A stretch of DNA of 64,000 bases from Streptococcus oralis (GCF_024399415.1 NZ_CP029257.1:1821501-1885500), one strand, 5' to 3'. Shown: positions 38,051 to 48,850, counted from the stretch's first letter. The notes: a model not told the origin generated them from the letters alone. Translations and numbers: made by a program.

Positions 38051-39721
38051 CTATTCATCCTGGATAGTGATATGGTAACGAACACCTTCTTGTTCAGCTG
38101 ACTCTACACTGATTTGGTAGCGATCCCCAAAGTAGAGAACAAAGCGTTCGTGTACATTTACTATTCCAATTGATTGCCGCTCCCCACTATAGCTTGCCTC
38201 GTGTTCAAAACTCCGCTGAGCTAATTTTTCTTGCAAGCTAGCTAGTTTCTCAGCGGGCATTCCTCGACCATTGTCTTCCACTAGAATTTCAACGAAGCCT
38301 TGGCCCTTCAAGGCTTTGATACTGATGACATTATCCGTTCTGCGATAGTCAACACCATGGGCAAAGTAGTTTTCTACTAATGGTTGGAGTGTAAATTTTG
38401 GAATCCTCATTTCTTCCAATTCTGGTGCAATCTTGAAACCATAGGCAATGGATTTAGGATAACGCACCATGCAGAGATAGCTATATTTTCGGCAAAATTC
38501 CAACTCCTGCTTCAAGGTCGTTTCCCGCTCGTCAGAGATATTGTTGCGTAACAAGCTGCTAAATTCATAGATAATGTCCGCCAGTTCATCCTGACTTTGC
38601 ATGACGGCATACATCCGTAAAAACTCCAGAGTATTGTACATAAAGTGAGGATTGATTTGAGCCTGCAGGGCTCGCATATTGGCATCTTTTTGACTGAGCT
38701 CTAGCTGATAGATATCATGGATATTTTTTTCCAGGCGATCCAACATATCATTGGTTGTTTCTGCAATGAGAAGCAACTCTTGGTCTTTTTCAGAGGTATC
38801 GATTCGAAGGCCTTCTTCTCCTTGAGCAATCACCTCGATCGAATCAACTAGGTCTACGACCTGCTTTTGGTAATTTGAAAAAGTCTGTCTAAGGGTCACG
38901 TACAAAATGATGATAAAGAGAATACTTAGCCCAATAATGACAGCCGAACTCGTCAAAGTTCCTGTAAGAACAAAATTTTTAGGAACAGCAACTCGAACCT
39001 GATAACCATGAGAGGTGACACCCACAAACCAGTTTTCTCGCTCAGCTGATACCTTCTCCCCAATATGGAACATCTCGGTCTCAAAAGGCGAAGTTACTGT
39101 TACAGCCATTGGGATATGACCCCGAGTATTGTCAATAGCTCCATGTAAAACATCTGGGGATAGGGAGATATAAATCACTCCTAAATCCTTGTCAGACACA
39201 GGATCGGAAACAGGAATGGCAAAACTATTGGCTGCCGGCTTAAAACCCTCCGCAGGAATTTTCTCTCCACTGCGTTTTTCTCTAGTCGAAACATACACTT
39301 CCTTATAGTCCTGAAGAACAATAGCCACTCCAGTCACAAAATCATTCCGAACATAGAGATCATCAATATTTTCATACAGAGAAACAGAGATATAAGGCGA
39401 AGTTTTACGCTCTAATTGCCAGTAGAAATAGTCTGGTGTGCTGAGACTGAAATACTTGTAAATTCCTTCGATGCGGGCCTGATTTTCAACCAAAGACTGA
39501 GCAAGTCGGGTTGACTCTCTGTGATAGTATTCCACTTCACTCACTGTCCGAGTGGTCACACGTTCTGCAACCCGTTGAGCCTCTTTCTCACGCGAGTCCC
39601 AGTCAGCATACGATAGCATAATCGCAAAACTGGCAATGACCACGATCATGACCAAACTATAAATCCGTAAAAGAGAGTGAAGCCAAAACTGCTTCATTCT
39701 ATTTTGTCGCCAATTTTTCAT
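38051..39721 (-). CDS. sensor histidine kinase, YesM type (TCS07)
   Basis: About 556 residues. TM1 near the start, an extracellular sensor domain of roughly 230 residues, TM2 (SAVIIGLSILFIIILYV), HAMP, then the LytS/YesM-type kinase core with phospho-His in QINPHFMYNTLEF and the N/G boxes LVENYFAHGV and DNGRGMP. The start is uncertain: MKNWRQNRMKQ (chosen) overlaps the DUF624 gene by 23 bases; MKQFWLHS starts one base after its stop. Partner of the downstream regulator. Confidence 0.92.
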   Translation of the reverse strand: MKNWRQNRMKQFWLHSLLRIYSLVMIVVIASFAIMLSYADWDSREKEAQRVAERVTTRTVSEVEYYHRESTRLAQSLVENQARIEGIYKYFSLSTPDYFYWQLERKTSPYISVSLYENIDDLYVRNDFVTGVAIVLQDYKEVYVSTREKRSGEKIPAEGFKPAANSFAIPVSDPVSDKDLGVIYISLSPDVLHGAIDNTRGHIPMAVTVTSPFETEMFHIGEKVSAERENWFVGVTSHGYQVRVAVPKNFVLTGTLTSSAVIIGLSILFIIILYVTLRQTFSNYQKQVVDLVDSIEVIAQGEEGLRIDTSEKDQELLLIAETTNDMLDRLEKNIHDIYQLELSQKDANMRALQAQINPHFMYNTLEFLRMYAVMQSQDELADIIYEFSSLLRNNISDERETTLKQELEFCRKYSYLCMVRYPKSIAYGFKIAPELEEMRIPKFTLQPLVENYFAHGVDYRRTDNVISIKALKGQGFVEILVEDNGRGMPAEKLASLQEKLAQRSFEHEASYSGERQSIGIVNVHERFVLYFGDRYQISVESAEQEGVRYHITIQDE

Positions 39722-40313
39722 GGATACTTTCATAAACAGGTTCCAACATATCACTGATAAAGAAATGCCACATTCCAATTCCTACAAAAAAGAGCAAGGC
39801 AGGCATATAATAACCAACTCCTACAAGGAGTGCAGATCCGAGTAAAACCTTGGCAATCGCAGGTAAGCTCATAAAAATCCCAATAAGGGACAGTTTCAAG
39901 GTATTTTGGTAGGACAAATCAAAGTACACCTGAAGTTTCAAGGACACAGTATAGGCTAGAAAGACAAGAGCAACTACAAGGACATTGAGAAAGGTCGCCA
40001 AGAGATGGAAAATCGTCTGGTGGGGCAATTGAACTAGAAGATACAAACCATAAACTAGGACAAGATCCACAAACACAAAACTATAGAAAGCCAGATTACT
40101 CTTGACAAAATTGCTCTTATACAATTCCCAAGCTTCCTTCAAATGGTAGGCTCGATAGGTATAACCATGCTCCCCATACAAACTCATAAGAGTTGCACTA
40201 GCTGGGGCCAAACCAAATACCACTCCTCCTGCTAGTGTTAATAGCCAGAAATAAGCCGTCGCCATCATTCCCAAAAAGATACGATTAAAGACGAATTCTA
40301 GAAATTTTCCCAT
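39699..40313 (-). CDS. DUF624 / YesL-family membrane protein
   Basis: 204 residues with five to six hydrophobic segments; the YesL signature (FGLAPASATLMSLYGEHGYTYRAYHLKEAWELYKSNF in outline) is at 35-70. YesL-YesM-YesN clusters occur beside carbohydrate transport genes in Firmicutes; YesL has no proven function but is thought to modulate the system. First gene of the TCS07 operon. Confidence 0.9.
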   Translation of the reverse strand: MGKFLEFVFNRIFLGMMATAYFWLLTLAGGVVFGLAPASATLMSLYGEHGYTYRAYHLKEAWELYKSNFVKSNLAFYSFVFVDLVLVYGLYLLVQLPHQTIFHLLATFLNVLVVALVFLAYTVSLKLQVYFDLSYQNTLKLSLIGIFMSLPAIAKVLLGSALLVGVGYYMPALLFFVGIGMWHFFISDMLEPVYESIHEKLATK

Positions 40314-40446
40314 GCTACTCTCCTTAAACTAACGATGTAACTATTATATCATATTTCAAACGTTTTCAAAAATATAGAACTCCCATTTACAATCCTCAAA
40401 AAGCGTGATACAATTGGTTTTGTTAATTCGCATCAAGGAGATTCTC

Positions 40447-41016
40447 ATGAAGAAAAATATCTTAACCACCCTCTTGGCCACCGTCCTCTACTTTCTCTGT
40501 GTAGGGATTGGAGTCTTCCTAGGACACTTGGTCGATCAAACAGGCAATATGTTCTACGCGCCGGCCTTTTCTGCCCTTGTCGGTGGCAGTGTCTACATGC
40601 TTCTTTTGACGAAGGTCCCTCGTTTTGGTGCCATTACCACTCTCGGGCTCTTTATGGCACTTTTCTTCCTAGCTAGTAAACACGGCGCTGGTGCCTTTCT
40701 CCCAGGACTCGCTTGTGGTCTTGCAGCAGATGCCATCGCTCGTCTCGGAAACTACAAAGACCGAATCAAAAACACCCTCTCCTTCCTTGTCTTTGCTTTT
40801 AGCACAAGTGGCCCTATCTTCCTCATGTGGATCCGTCCCAAAGCTTACATGGCCACCTTACTTGCGCGTGGGAAATCCCAAGAATACATTGACCGTATCA
40901 TGGTCGCTCCAGAGTTGGACAAAATCCTTCTCTTTGTTTCGAGCATCCTCGTAGGTGCCTTGATTGGGGCTTTGGTTGGGCAATTTCTAAGTCAAAAAAT
41001 AGCTGATAAACTATAA
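40447..41016 (+). CDS. ECF-transporter S-component-like protein (MptD family)
   Basis: 189 residues, five to six hydrophobic segments (LLATVLYFLCVGIGVFLGHL, APAFSALVGGSVYMLLL, GAGAFLPGLACGLAADAIA). The pattern matches the Trep_Strep/MptD family, substrate-binding S components of energy-coupling factor transporters. No energising ATPases or T component are nearby, so it would use a shared module from elsewhere. SD AAGGAG sets the ATG. Confidence 0.75.
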   Translation: MKKNILTTLLATVLYFLCVGIGVFLGHLVDQTGNMFYAPAFSALVGGSVYMLLLTKVPRFGAITTLGLFMALFFLASKHGAGAFLPGLACGLAADAIARLGNYKDRIKNTLSFLVFAFSTSGPIFLMWIRPKAYMATLLARGKSQEYIDRIMVAPELDKILLFVSSILVGALIGALVGQFLSQKIADKL

Positions 41017-41021
41017 GATAA

Positions 41022-41064
41022 AAGCCCTGAAGACTAGCTATGCCTAGTTCCAGGGCCTTTTTGT
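41022..41064 (+). terminator. intrinsic terminator of the S-component gene
   Basis: AGCCCTG ... CAGGGC stem with an inner ACTAG/CTAGT pairing and a TTTTT tail; close to the dltX stop on the opposite strand, so it may serve both. Confidence 0.8.
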
Positions 41065-41072
41065 ATACAATC

Positions 41073-41231
41073 TTAGAATTCACTATAGATAAATTCTTGA
41101 ATATTCGAAAAATCGGTCACAAAACAGTAAATCACGATGCTCAAGATAACCGTATAGAAAAAAAGTGTCCACAAGATTAATCGATGAGTGTTAGTTAGCT
41201 TGGTTTGCAAATTTGTAAAGTTCTTTTTCAA
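41073..41231 (-). CDS. dltX: DltX-like small membrane protein overlapping dltD
   Basis: A 52-codon frame starting at TTG (AAAGGA 10 bases upstream) inside the 3' end of dltD and running 118 bases past the dltD stop. It has one strong hydrophobic segment (LILWTLFFYTVILSIVIYCF) and ends FIYSEF, which matches the conserved FIYNEF-type C-terminus of DltX, a small partner required for teichoic-acid D-alanylation. In standard dlt operons dltX is first, before dltA; here it is last. No ATG is available in frame. Confidence 0.72.
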   Translation of the reverse strand: MKKNFTNLQTKLTNTHRLILWTLFFYTVILSIVIYCFVTDFSNIQEFIYSEF

Positions 41232-42363
41232 CTTCCATCCATCCTTTCACTCCAACGTGCATCACGTCAAATAAAAAGTAATCATCATACTCTCTGTTTC
41301 CATAGTTTAATACGGTTGCACCATGGCTTTTTGCGACATCTTCTATTTTTTTATAAGTTTTTTCTCGCATCTCTCTTGAGACACCAGTGTAGTCGTTCCA
41401 TTTCCCGTTTACTGGGAAAATAATAACCTCAACTTCAATGCCCAATTCTTTAGCAACCGTCAAGAAAAGTTCCATATCTGAATATTCAGGTGACTCTAGG
41501 TAGCTCAAATCTTTATTGGAATCTTTTAGCGATGCATAGCGATCTTTTAAGTAAGTATTGTAGTAGTTATTATCAACAGCATAGTCATTATTGTCTGTTT
41601 TCCTTTTGACCTCTTCCACAAACTGAGCCGTCATCTTTTCCCAATCATAGTCTGGGGTTTTGTCTCCTAGTGAAGGATAATCTGATTTCTCATGATTTTC
41701 ATAAAATTTTCGTTTGAGCTTAAAGGAATACATCGCGTTATCTAACTCTAATAGTTTTTTATCAACAATGGTTCCTTTTCCATCTATGAAATAACTTTTA
41801 TATTTTTTGTAGATGTCGTTTTGTTGCTTGTTTCCTTTGGTAATCTCGATAATGCGATTGATTAGTTTTTCTTTCGTTTCTTTACTAATCTTGTCATTAT
41901 CTAGCATGTGAAAAATATGTTCCTGAGAAGCCTTGTTCAAAAAGGCATCTTGATGGGTCCCATCTTTTTCAAACCACTGAACCGACTCTACTATAGCTAC
42001 TTTTCGCTTACTCATTGATCCTTCAATAGAGCCCAAGGTCGTAGCCTGAATGATGTTTTGAGAATAACTAGTCCCAATCTGCATGATATTAAAATCGTTG
42101 TAGTTAAAAATTTTATTTGGATGATAGTCTTCATTTATCGTCGCAACCAACTCTGAGGAACCCATTAGAACCAGTGTATTGGGGGTGATATTGCTTGTTA
42201 GAATATCTCTACTTTTATACTTTTCATACGAGGTGTTATAACGAATACTGTTATCCTTGACTTTATAATAATCATCAATCTTCTTGACATACGTCACATT
42301 TAAAAGGGCAAGCGTCGCAATTACGAGCACAAGCGATAGTAAAAATGCTTTTAATTTAATCAT
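41191..42363 (-). CDS. dltD: DltD-family acyl transfer protein
   Basis: 390 residues. N-terminal membrane anchor (about 5-25), then an SGNH-like extracellular domain: G68-S-S70-E with the catalytic Ser, and D366/H369 in FDVMHVG near the C-terminus followed by GW. DltD receives D-alanyl groups from DltB and passes them to teichoic acid. Shorter and more AT-rich than a typical housekeeping dltD. No dltA or dltC is nearby, so it is either a second system or depends on D-Ala-DltC made elsewhere. Confidence 0.9.
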   Translation of the reverse strand: MIKLKAFLLSLVLVIATLALLNVTYVKKIDDYYKVKDNSIRYNTSYEKYKSRDILTSNITPNTLVLMGSSELVATINEDYHPNKIFNYNDFNIMQIGTSYSQNIIQATTLGSIEGSMSKRKVAIVESVQWFEKDGTHQDAFLNKASQEHIFHMLDNDKISKETKEKLINRIIEITKGNKQQNDIYKKYKSYFIDGKGTIVDKKLLELDNAMYSFKLKRKFYENHEKSDYPSLGDKTPDYDWEKMTAQFVEEVKRKTDNNDYAVDNNYYNTYLKDRYASLKDSNKDLSYLESPEYSDMELFLTVAKELGIEVEVIIFPVNGKWNDYTGVSREMREKTYKKIEDVAKSHGATVLNYGNREYDDYFLFDVMHVGVKGWMEVEKELYKFANQAN

Positions 42364-42410
42364 CTCGTTTTATCCTATCCCTTCGATCTGTCCGATTTCT
42401 TCTCAATCTC

Positions 42411-43565
42411 TTATCTCTTTAAAGTCGTCAGTAAGATTTTATAGGGTTCACCCGAAAAGATAAAGAAACCAATCATAACCAAATTCATGGTCACAAACCA
42501 ACTTAGTAGCTTATACCAGTTTTTGTTTTTATTTTTTTTATAAAAATTGCTTTTCTTTTGATACACTTCAAATCCAGCCATCAAGACACCATGATAAAAA
42601 CCATAGACAATGTAACTAACACTAAGACCATGCCAAAAACCCATGACCAACATATTGACCATATAGGCATAGGTTGCATTGTGTAGTCTATTTTTAAACC
42701 ATTTTTTCCTGATAACCTGCATCAATACTCTTGAAAATACAAAATCTCTCAACCAGGTCGACAAGGTGATATGCCATCTGGTCCAAAAATCCTTGATATC
42801 GACACTCAAGAAAGGTTTGTTAAAGTTCATCGGTGTCTGAATACCTAGAATATTACTACTTCCAACGGCCATTAGACTATAGCCTGCAAAGTCAAAGAAC
42901 AGATACAAGGTATAGAGGTACATATACTTGATTGAGTAAACGACTATGTCCGTATTATTTAGAGCGAGTAGCATCTGGTAAACATAGGTTGATAAAACAA
43001 TCTTGTAAAGGAGGCCTAGAACTATACGATACACACCGTCCCCTGCTAACTCTAGATACTCTTTTCGTGGCATGACCTCGTTCATCTCTTTTAAAAATCT
43101 CCTACTCCGATCAATTGGACCAGCACTAACTGTTGGGAAAAAGAGCAAAAACTGTAGATAATCTTTTGCACTGATTTTTTCTTTGATTAAGCCATCCGAT
43201 ATCTCTAGCATGATCTGAATGGTCTTAAAGGACATGTAAGAAATTCCAATAAAGGCCAACAAATGCAGAGAAGTCAGGGCAAAGACTTTATTGATTACCA
43301 AAGGAAGAATGGAAAGGAAAACCAGTGATTTCAGCCACTTTGCCTCTATCCGCTGTGCTAGAAAAACCAGAAAATACTGGTAAACAATAAAGGCGAGCAA
43401 ATAGACAATCATCGCTCGACTCTTACCATAGATAGCTCCTGCAAATAAGAGGGAGAGCGCCAAAATATAGTAGTCTTTACGTTTTTCAAAAAAGTTTACC
43501 ACAAAACTAATCAGTAAAACTACAAATAAGAGAAGGAAAAAATCATTCCCCTCAAAATAATTCAT
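42411..43565 (-). CDS. dltB: DltB-family MBOAT acyltransferase
   Basis: 384 residues, about 11 hydrophobic segments. MBOAT features: FFPTVSAGPIDRSRRF, DFWTRWHITLSTWLRDF, and the catalytic His in MGFWHGLS. DltB takes D-alanine from DltC-carrier protein and moves it across the membrane. ATG chosen with AAAGGAG upstream; a TTG three codons earlier would abut the SD. Own promoter 65-75 bases upstream, after the metI terminator. First gene of dltB-dltD-dltX. Confidence 0.92.
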   Translation of the reverse strand: MNYFEGNDFFLLLFVVLLISFVVNFFEKRKDYYILALSLLFAGAIYGKSRAMIVYLLAFIVYQYFLVFLAQRIEAKWLKSLVFLSILPLVINKVFALTSLHLLAFIGISYMSFKTIQIMLEISDGLIKEKISAKDYLQFLLFFPTVSAGPIDRSRRFLKEMNEVMPRKEYLELAGDGVYRIVLGLLYKIVLSTYVYQMLLALNNTDIVVYSIKYMYLYTLYLFFDFAGYSLMAVGSSNILGIQTPMNFNKPFLSVDIKDFWTRWHITLSTWLRDFVFSRVLMQVIRKKWFKNRLHNATYAYMVNMLVMGFWHGLSVSYIVYGFYHGVLMAGFEVYQKKSNFYKKNKNKNWYKLLSWFVTMNLVMIGFFIFSGEPYKILLTTLKR

Positions 43566-43639
43566 ACCAGCCAAACTCCTTTACATTATCATCCCTTCTA
43601 CAGCAAACTTTCTGATTTGCTAATTGGGGACCTTTGTTT

Positions 43640-43645
43640 ATTATA
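43640..43645 (-). promoter_or_regulatory. -10 of the dltB-dltD-dltX promoter
   Basis: TATAAT on the minus strand; no good -35 seen. The leader has a small hairpin AGCAAA..TTTGCT (about 43603-43622). Confidence 0.5.
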
Positions 43646-43693
43646 GCATATTTCTAAAAAGAAGCTTTATCCTTCTTGCAGTTCGGTGAGAAA

Positions 43694-43719
43694 ACAAAAA
43701 GGAGTCCCGTTGAACTCCT
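43694..43719 (-). terminator. terminator of the metI operon
   Basis: AGGAGT-tcaacggg-ACTCCT followed by TTTTTGTTTT, just after the metI stop. Confidence 0.8.
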
Positions 43720-43723
43720 CCCA

Positions 43724-44416
43724 TTATTTATGACTTAATTTCTTGGTCAAGAAATCTCCCAAGAACTGGATTGTAAAGATAATCAAGATGATAATGATAG
43801 TCGCCAAGATAGTCACATCGTGATTGTAGCGGTTAAATCCATAAGCGATGGCTACGTTACCGATACCACCAGCACCAACTGCTCCCGCCATGGCTGTTTC
43901 CCCAACAAGGGAAATCAAGGTCACTGTCGTCACACGAATCAAATCTGGAAGACCTTCTGATAGGTAAACACCCACGATATCCCAGAAGGTCGCTCCACTA
44001 GCCTGCGCCGCCTCAATGACACCGCCATCTAGTTCAGCCAAGACCACCTGCACCTGACGGGCAAAGAAGGCAAAGACTGCAAAAGAAAGGGGGACAAGGG
44101 CTGCATTTGGCCCAATGCTCGTCTTCACAATCAAGTGAGAGAGTGGTGACATGATTGCCAAGAGGATGATGAAAGGAACCGCACGGAAAATAGAGGTAAT
44201 CTTATCCAAAATCCAAAAGATAACCTTATTTTCCAAGACACCACCTGGCGCTGTCAAGACGAGGAAAAGACCTGCCACCAGCCCCAAGAATCCTCCGATG
44301 ATGAAGGAAAGAACTGTCATATAAAGAGTTAGGTAGATAGCCGTTCCCCAGCCTGCCTGACCAGCCCAGCCCATCTTGTAGACATTTGGTAAGTAAGTTT
44401 GAATCAACTCTGTCAT
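43724..44416 (-). CDS. metI: methionine ABC transporter permease
   Basis: 230 residues, five or more membrane segments, with the permease EAA-type loop (EAAQASGATFWDIVGVYLSEGLPDL in outline). MetI dimer pairs with MetN ATPase and MetQ lipoprotein. Starts 1 base after metN on the same strand. End of the met operon. Confidence 0.95.
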   Translation of the reverse strand: MTELIQTYLPNVYKMGWAGQAGWGTAIYLTLYMTVLSFIIGGFLGLVAGLFLVLTAPGGVLENKVIFWILDKITSIFRAVPFIILLAIMSPLSHLIVKTSIGPNAALVPLSFAVFAFFARQVQVVLAELDGGVIEAAQASGATFWDIVGVYLSEGLPDLIRVTTVTLISLVGETAMAGAVGAGGIGNVAIAYGFNRYNHDVTILATIIIILIIFTIQFLGDFLTKKLSHK

Positions 44417-44417
44417 T

Positions 44418-45479
44418 TTACTGTCCTCCCTTCAATACTTTTAACTGCACACCAGCCTGACGGATGGCTTCTTGAGCACCTGCTAGTGCTGCTTTTTCAC
44501 CTGACAAGACCACAACCAATTCTCCAACAGGAGTGCCATCGAGAATTTCGATATTTCCATAGAGGATATTAGCCGTTACTTGGTAACGCTTGTACAATTC
44601 ATTCAAAAGTGGTTCGTCTGTCGAAGCCCCTGCATACTTGAGCTGCACTAAGATACTGTTCTCAGATAAATGTTCTACGATTTCTTGCTTCTCAATCTTA
44701 ACCATGGCTTCGTCAATACCTGTAGCTGTTGAGATAAAGTCCTGTGTCAAAGGTTGTTTAGGGTCTGAGAAGATTTCAAGAACACTTCCTTCTTCAATCA
44801 AACGGCCATCCTGCATGACCGCCACACGGTTGGCAATGTCTTTGACAATCTGCATTTCGTGTGTAATCAGGACAACGGTCAAGCCTAATTTTTGGTTCAA
44901 ATCTTGTAGCAAGGCCAAAATCTGCTTAGTTGTCTTAGGGTCAAGGGCAGACGTTGACTCGTCTGAAATCAAGATTTTTGGATCATTTGCCAAGGCACGC
45001 GCAATGGCCACACGCTGTTTTTGCCCTCCAGATAGTTGTGAAGGGTAGTTTTCAGCACGATCCGCCAAGCCAACCAAGTCCAACAACTTAGCTACTTTAG
45101 CTTTCTTTTCTTCCTTGCTGAGTCCAGAGTGTTTGAGGGCAAAGGCTACATTTTCCTCTGCTGTCTTTTGGCTCATCAGGTTGAAATGCTGGAAAATCAT
45201 CCCAATGTCTTGACGTTTCCGACGCAACTGCTCTGCCGTCAGAGTGACCTTACCATCAAAAATCACATCGTCATCAATGGTAATTTTCCCAGCAGATGGC
45301 TTTTGCAAGAGGTTAATCACCCGTACAAGAGTGGATTTCCCTGCTCCAGAATATCCAACGATTCCGTAGATATCCCCTTCTTGGATGTGAATGGTCACAT
45401 CCTTGACCGCTGTGATGGTTCTCTTCTTTTGGTGAAAAGTCACATCAATCTGATCTAACTTGATAATATCTCTACTCAT
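44418..45479 (-). CDS. metN: methionine ABC transporter ATPase
   Basis: 353 residues. Walker [10 protein letters not shown], signature LSGGQKQR, Walker B ILISDEST, then a C-terminal regulatory ACT-like domain (about 270-350) that in E. coli MetN binds methionine and inhibits uptake. Its start overlaps the M20 peptidase stop by 8 bases. Confidence 0.96.
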   Translation of the reverse strand: MSRDIIKLDQIDVTFHQKKRTITAVKDVTIHIQEGDIYGIVGYSGAGKSTLVRVINLLQKPSAGKITIDDDVIFDGKVTLTAEQLRRKRQDIGMIFQHFNLMSQKTAEENVAFALKHSGLSKEEKKAKVAKLLDLVGLADRAENYPSQLSGGQKQRVAIARALANDPKILISDESTSALDPKTTKQILALLQDLNQKLGLTVVLITHEMQIVKDIANRVAVMQDGRLIEEGSVLEIFSDPKQPLTQDFISTATGIDEAMVKIEKQEIVEHLSENSILVQLKYAGASTDEPLLNELYKRYQVTANILYGNIEILDGTPVGELVVVLSGEKAALAGAQEAIRQAGVQLKVLKGGQ

Positions 45480-46845
45480 AGCTTCTAATCAGCTCCTCTA
45501 CTAATTCAATATGGGTGTAGTAATCGGCGATTCGCACGTTTTCATTTCCACCATGGTCTCGGCTATTGGCATTTCCTAGACCGAAGGCCACCATTGGTAC
45601 CTCTAGGGCATCAAAGACCGTATGCATCGGTCCTGTCCCCGCTGTGGTCGGCAAGACTGAGACGCCCTGTGGATAGAATTTCTTGGCCAACTCGATCACA
45701 TTGAGAATGGCCGGCGCGCTCATATCGCTTCGATAACTCATCTCTCCCAAGGTATAGTATAATTCTACCTTATCAAAGCCATTTTTGTCTAGCTGTTTCC
45801 GAATTTTTTCCAGAACATCATGCGGTTCTAGACCAGGAACCAAACGAACCTCAAGCTTAGCACTGGCTTCTGCTGGCAAAATCGTTTTAACTCCTTGCCC
45901 TTGATAACCTGACTGAATCCCTTCGATATTAAGGGCTGGCTCGAAAAAGAACCGTTTTAGAAAGGCTGCACGTTCCTCTTGTAAGAGAGGCAATTCCAAG
46001 CCATAAATGCGACTGATTTCCTCAGGATTGCGTTGGGCGTAGGCATCTACCAAGGCTAGTTCTCGTTCATTTGGCTCTTGAACATCCTCGTACAAGCCTT
46101 CTACTAAGATACGTCCATCTGCTGCACGTAGGCTACTTAGAGCCTGGATAAGATACCATGGAGCTGATTCCACGACACCACCATAACTCGAGTGGATATC
46201 CACATCAGCACTTTTTACCTTGGCATCAAAGGTTACAATTCCCTTGTTTCCGCCAGAGATTTCCAGCTGTTCCAAGGCGTTCTTTGTCCCTTGTTCCCAG
46301 ACTAGCAAGTCCGCTCCACGAAGTTTGTCTGCGTGTTTCTCTAAATACTTATCTAGATCCATGGAAGCAGACTCCTCTGCCCCTTCCATGATAAAGCTGA
46401 TATTGACAGGCAGGTCATCATGGTGCTGCATATACTTTCTCAAAGCACTCAAACGAGCTGTGATGTGGCCTTTGTCGTCATCAACCCCACGTCCATACAT
46501 AAAACCATTTCGCACAGAAAGGGTAAAAGGATCCTCTGTCCACACCTGGTCGCCATCCGCTGGCACGGTGTCATAGTGATTATAGAAGATCAAGGTCTTG
46601 GCATCCGGACGCGAGCTCTTGAAATGCGCCATGACAAAGGGAGCCGTATAGCTCTCATCAATCTCGACTTCAGCTCCTACACGCTTGAAAATCTCACCCA
46701 GATAGTTTGCGACTTCCTTGAGTCCAACCTGCTGGGCAAAAACTGATTTCTTGGAAATCAAGGTGCGCAAGACTTCAAAATAATGTTGGGCCACATGATC
46801 CTTCTCAAATTTTTCAATCTGCTCTTGTTCGCTAGGAAAAACCAT
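45472..46845 (-). CDS. M20 family metallopeptidase
   Basis: 457 residues. Metal ligands appear in [12 protein letters not shown] (His, Asp), [10 protein letters not shown] (bridging Asp) and EGAEES (catalytic and ligand Glu), with a lid/dimerisation domain in the middle. Cytosolic dipeptidase-like enzyme. Its place between metQ and metN suggests it acts on methionine-containing or N-acylated substrates taken up by the transporter; inference. Confidence 0.92.
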   Translation of the reverse strand: MVFPSEQEQIEKFEKDHVAQHYFEVLRTLISKKSVFAQQVGLKEVANYLGEIFKRVGAEVEIDESYTAPFVMAHFKSSRPDAKTLIFYNHYDTVPADGDQVWTEDPFTLSVRNGFMYGRGVDDDKGHITARLSALRKYMQHHDDLPVNISFIMEGAEESASMDLDKYLEKHADKLRGADLLVWEQGTKNALEQLEISGGNKGIVTFDAKVKSADVDIHSSYGGVVESAPWYLIQALSSLRAADGRILVEGLYEDVQEPNERELALVDAYAQRNPEEISRIYGLELPLLQEERAAFLKRFFFEPALNIEGIQSGYQGQGVKTILPAEASAKLEVRLVPGLEPHDVLEKIRKQLDKNGFDKVELYYTLGEMSYRSDMSAPAILNVIELAKKFYPQGVSVLPTTAGTGPMHTVFDALEVPMVAFGLGNANSRDHGGNENVRIADYYTHIELVEELIRSYE

Positions 46846-46930
46846 TTTCTCTCTCTCTTTCTACTACGTACTTGCGTCCTCAGAACGACCACAAGTGCCT
46901 CTTTAAAATCAACTCTCTATACAAAAGTAA

Positions 46931-46954
46931 GAGGTGGAAACTCTCTCCCACCTC
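46931..46954 (-). terminator. hairpin between metQ and the M20 peptidase gene
   Basis: GAGGTGG-gagagagttt-CCACCTC on the minus strand with a weak T-rich tail. Likely partial terminator that sets a higher level of metQ than of the transporter core. Confidence 0.55.
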
Positions 46955-46965
46955 CCTGTGTCTTA

Positions 46966-47820
46966 TTACCAAACTGGTTGGTCCAAACCGTCTGATGTTT
47001 CTTCGATAACTTTTTTCACTTCATCAGTGTGGTAAGCTGCGATAATTTTCTTGATAGCATCAGCCTTAGGTGATGATTCCCAATCTTTTTTCGCAACAAT
47101 GATGTTGTACCATTGTTTTGAGTTTTCATCAGCTTGTTCTTTGAAGAGTGCTTTCTTGTAGTCCAATTTTGCTTCTGTAACGAAGGTATTGTTTACAACG
47201 GCAGCATCAACTGATGACAATGAACGAGCTGTTTGACTAGCGTCCAATTCAGTAATCTTCAAGTTCTTTGGATTTTCTGTGATGTTAGCAACTGTTGCAA
47301 GTGCAGTTCCAGAAACATCCAATTTGATCAAACCAGCTGATTGCAACAAGTAAAGCGCACGGCTTTCGTTTGTTGCATCGTTTGGTACGGCGATTTCACC
47401 GTTATCTGGGATTTCTTCCACTTTAGTGTACTTGTTTTCTTCCCCATTTTTACCTGAGTAAAGGCGGATTGGTGAGATGTAGGTATCTGCAATCGCTACA
47501 AGGTCTTTCCCGTTTTCTTTGTTCCAGTTGTTCAAGAAGTTGTAGTGTTGGAAAGCATTCAAGTCTACTTCGCCATCAGCAGTTGCCTTATTTGGTTGAG
47601 AATAGTCTGTGAACTCTGTGAATTCCAATTTAATTCCATCTTTTTCAACTAATTCTTGGATTTTATCCCAACGCGCTTCTTCAGAACCGCTACGGTTAAC
47701 TGTTGCAATTTTGACAACTGTTTCGTTGTCTGCTTTCTTTTCTGAATTTCCGCAAGCTGCAAGAGTCAAACCTGCGACTGTAGCAAGAGCTGCTACACCG
47801 AGCCATTTTTTAATTTTCAT
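46966..47820 (-). CDS. metQ: methionine-binding lipoprotein
   Basis: 284 residues, NlpA family. Signal peptide with lipobox LAAC, then the bilobed binding fold (ATVNRSGSEEARWDKIQELV...AFQHYNFLNNWN). The ATG of MKIKKWLGVAAL is preceded by AAAGGAG; an upstream frame extension is not conserved. Delivers L-methionine to MetNI. Controlled by a MET-box about 85 bases upstream. Confidence 0.96.
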   Translation of the reverse strand: MKIKKWLGVAALATVAGLTLAACGNSEKKADNETVVKIATVNRSGSEEARWDKIQELVEKDGIKLEFTEFTDYSQPNKATADGEVDLNAFQHYNFLNNWNKENGKDLVAIADTYISPIRLYSGKNGEENKYTKVEEIPDNGEIAVPNDATNESRALYLLQSAGLIKLDVSGTALATVANITENPKNLKITELDASQTARSLSSVDAAVVNNTFVTEAKLDYKKALFKEQADENSKQWYNIIVAKKDWESSPKADAIKKIIAAYHTDEVKKVIEETSDGLDQPVW

Positions 47821-47902
47821 GATTCTTTCTCCTTTAAAAATAATACCGTAATAGTATCTCATACTTTATTTGAATTAGCAAATTGTTATTAGATAGGCAG
47901 AC

Positions 47903-47921
47903 ATATAGTTTGAAACTATAT
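47903..47921 (-). promoter_or_regulatory. MET-box operator upstream of metQ
   Basis: Perfect 19-bp palindrome ATATAGTTTGAAACTATAT containing TATAGTTTnAAACTATA, the known streptococcal MET-box recognised by the LysR-type regulator MtaR/CmbR-like protein. It lies upstream of a plausible TTGCTA-17-GATACT promoter, the position of an activator. Confidence 0.88.
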
Positions 47922-47974
47922 ACCTAAAAATTGAGAAATCATCCGCCTTTCTCAGACTGGATGATTTCATACGA

Positions 47975-48850
<876 letters not shown>

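Noticed and set aside
44590..45458. Plus-strand frames antisense to metN
   Set aside because: Shadows of a conserved ATPase gene.
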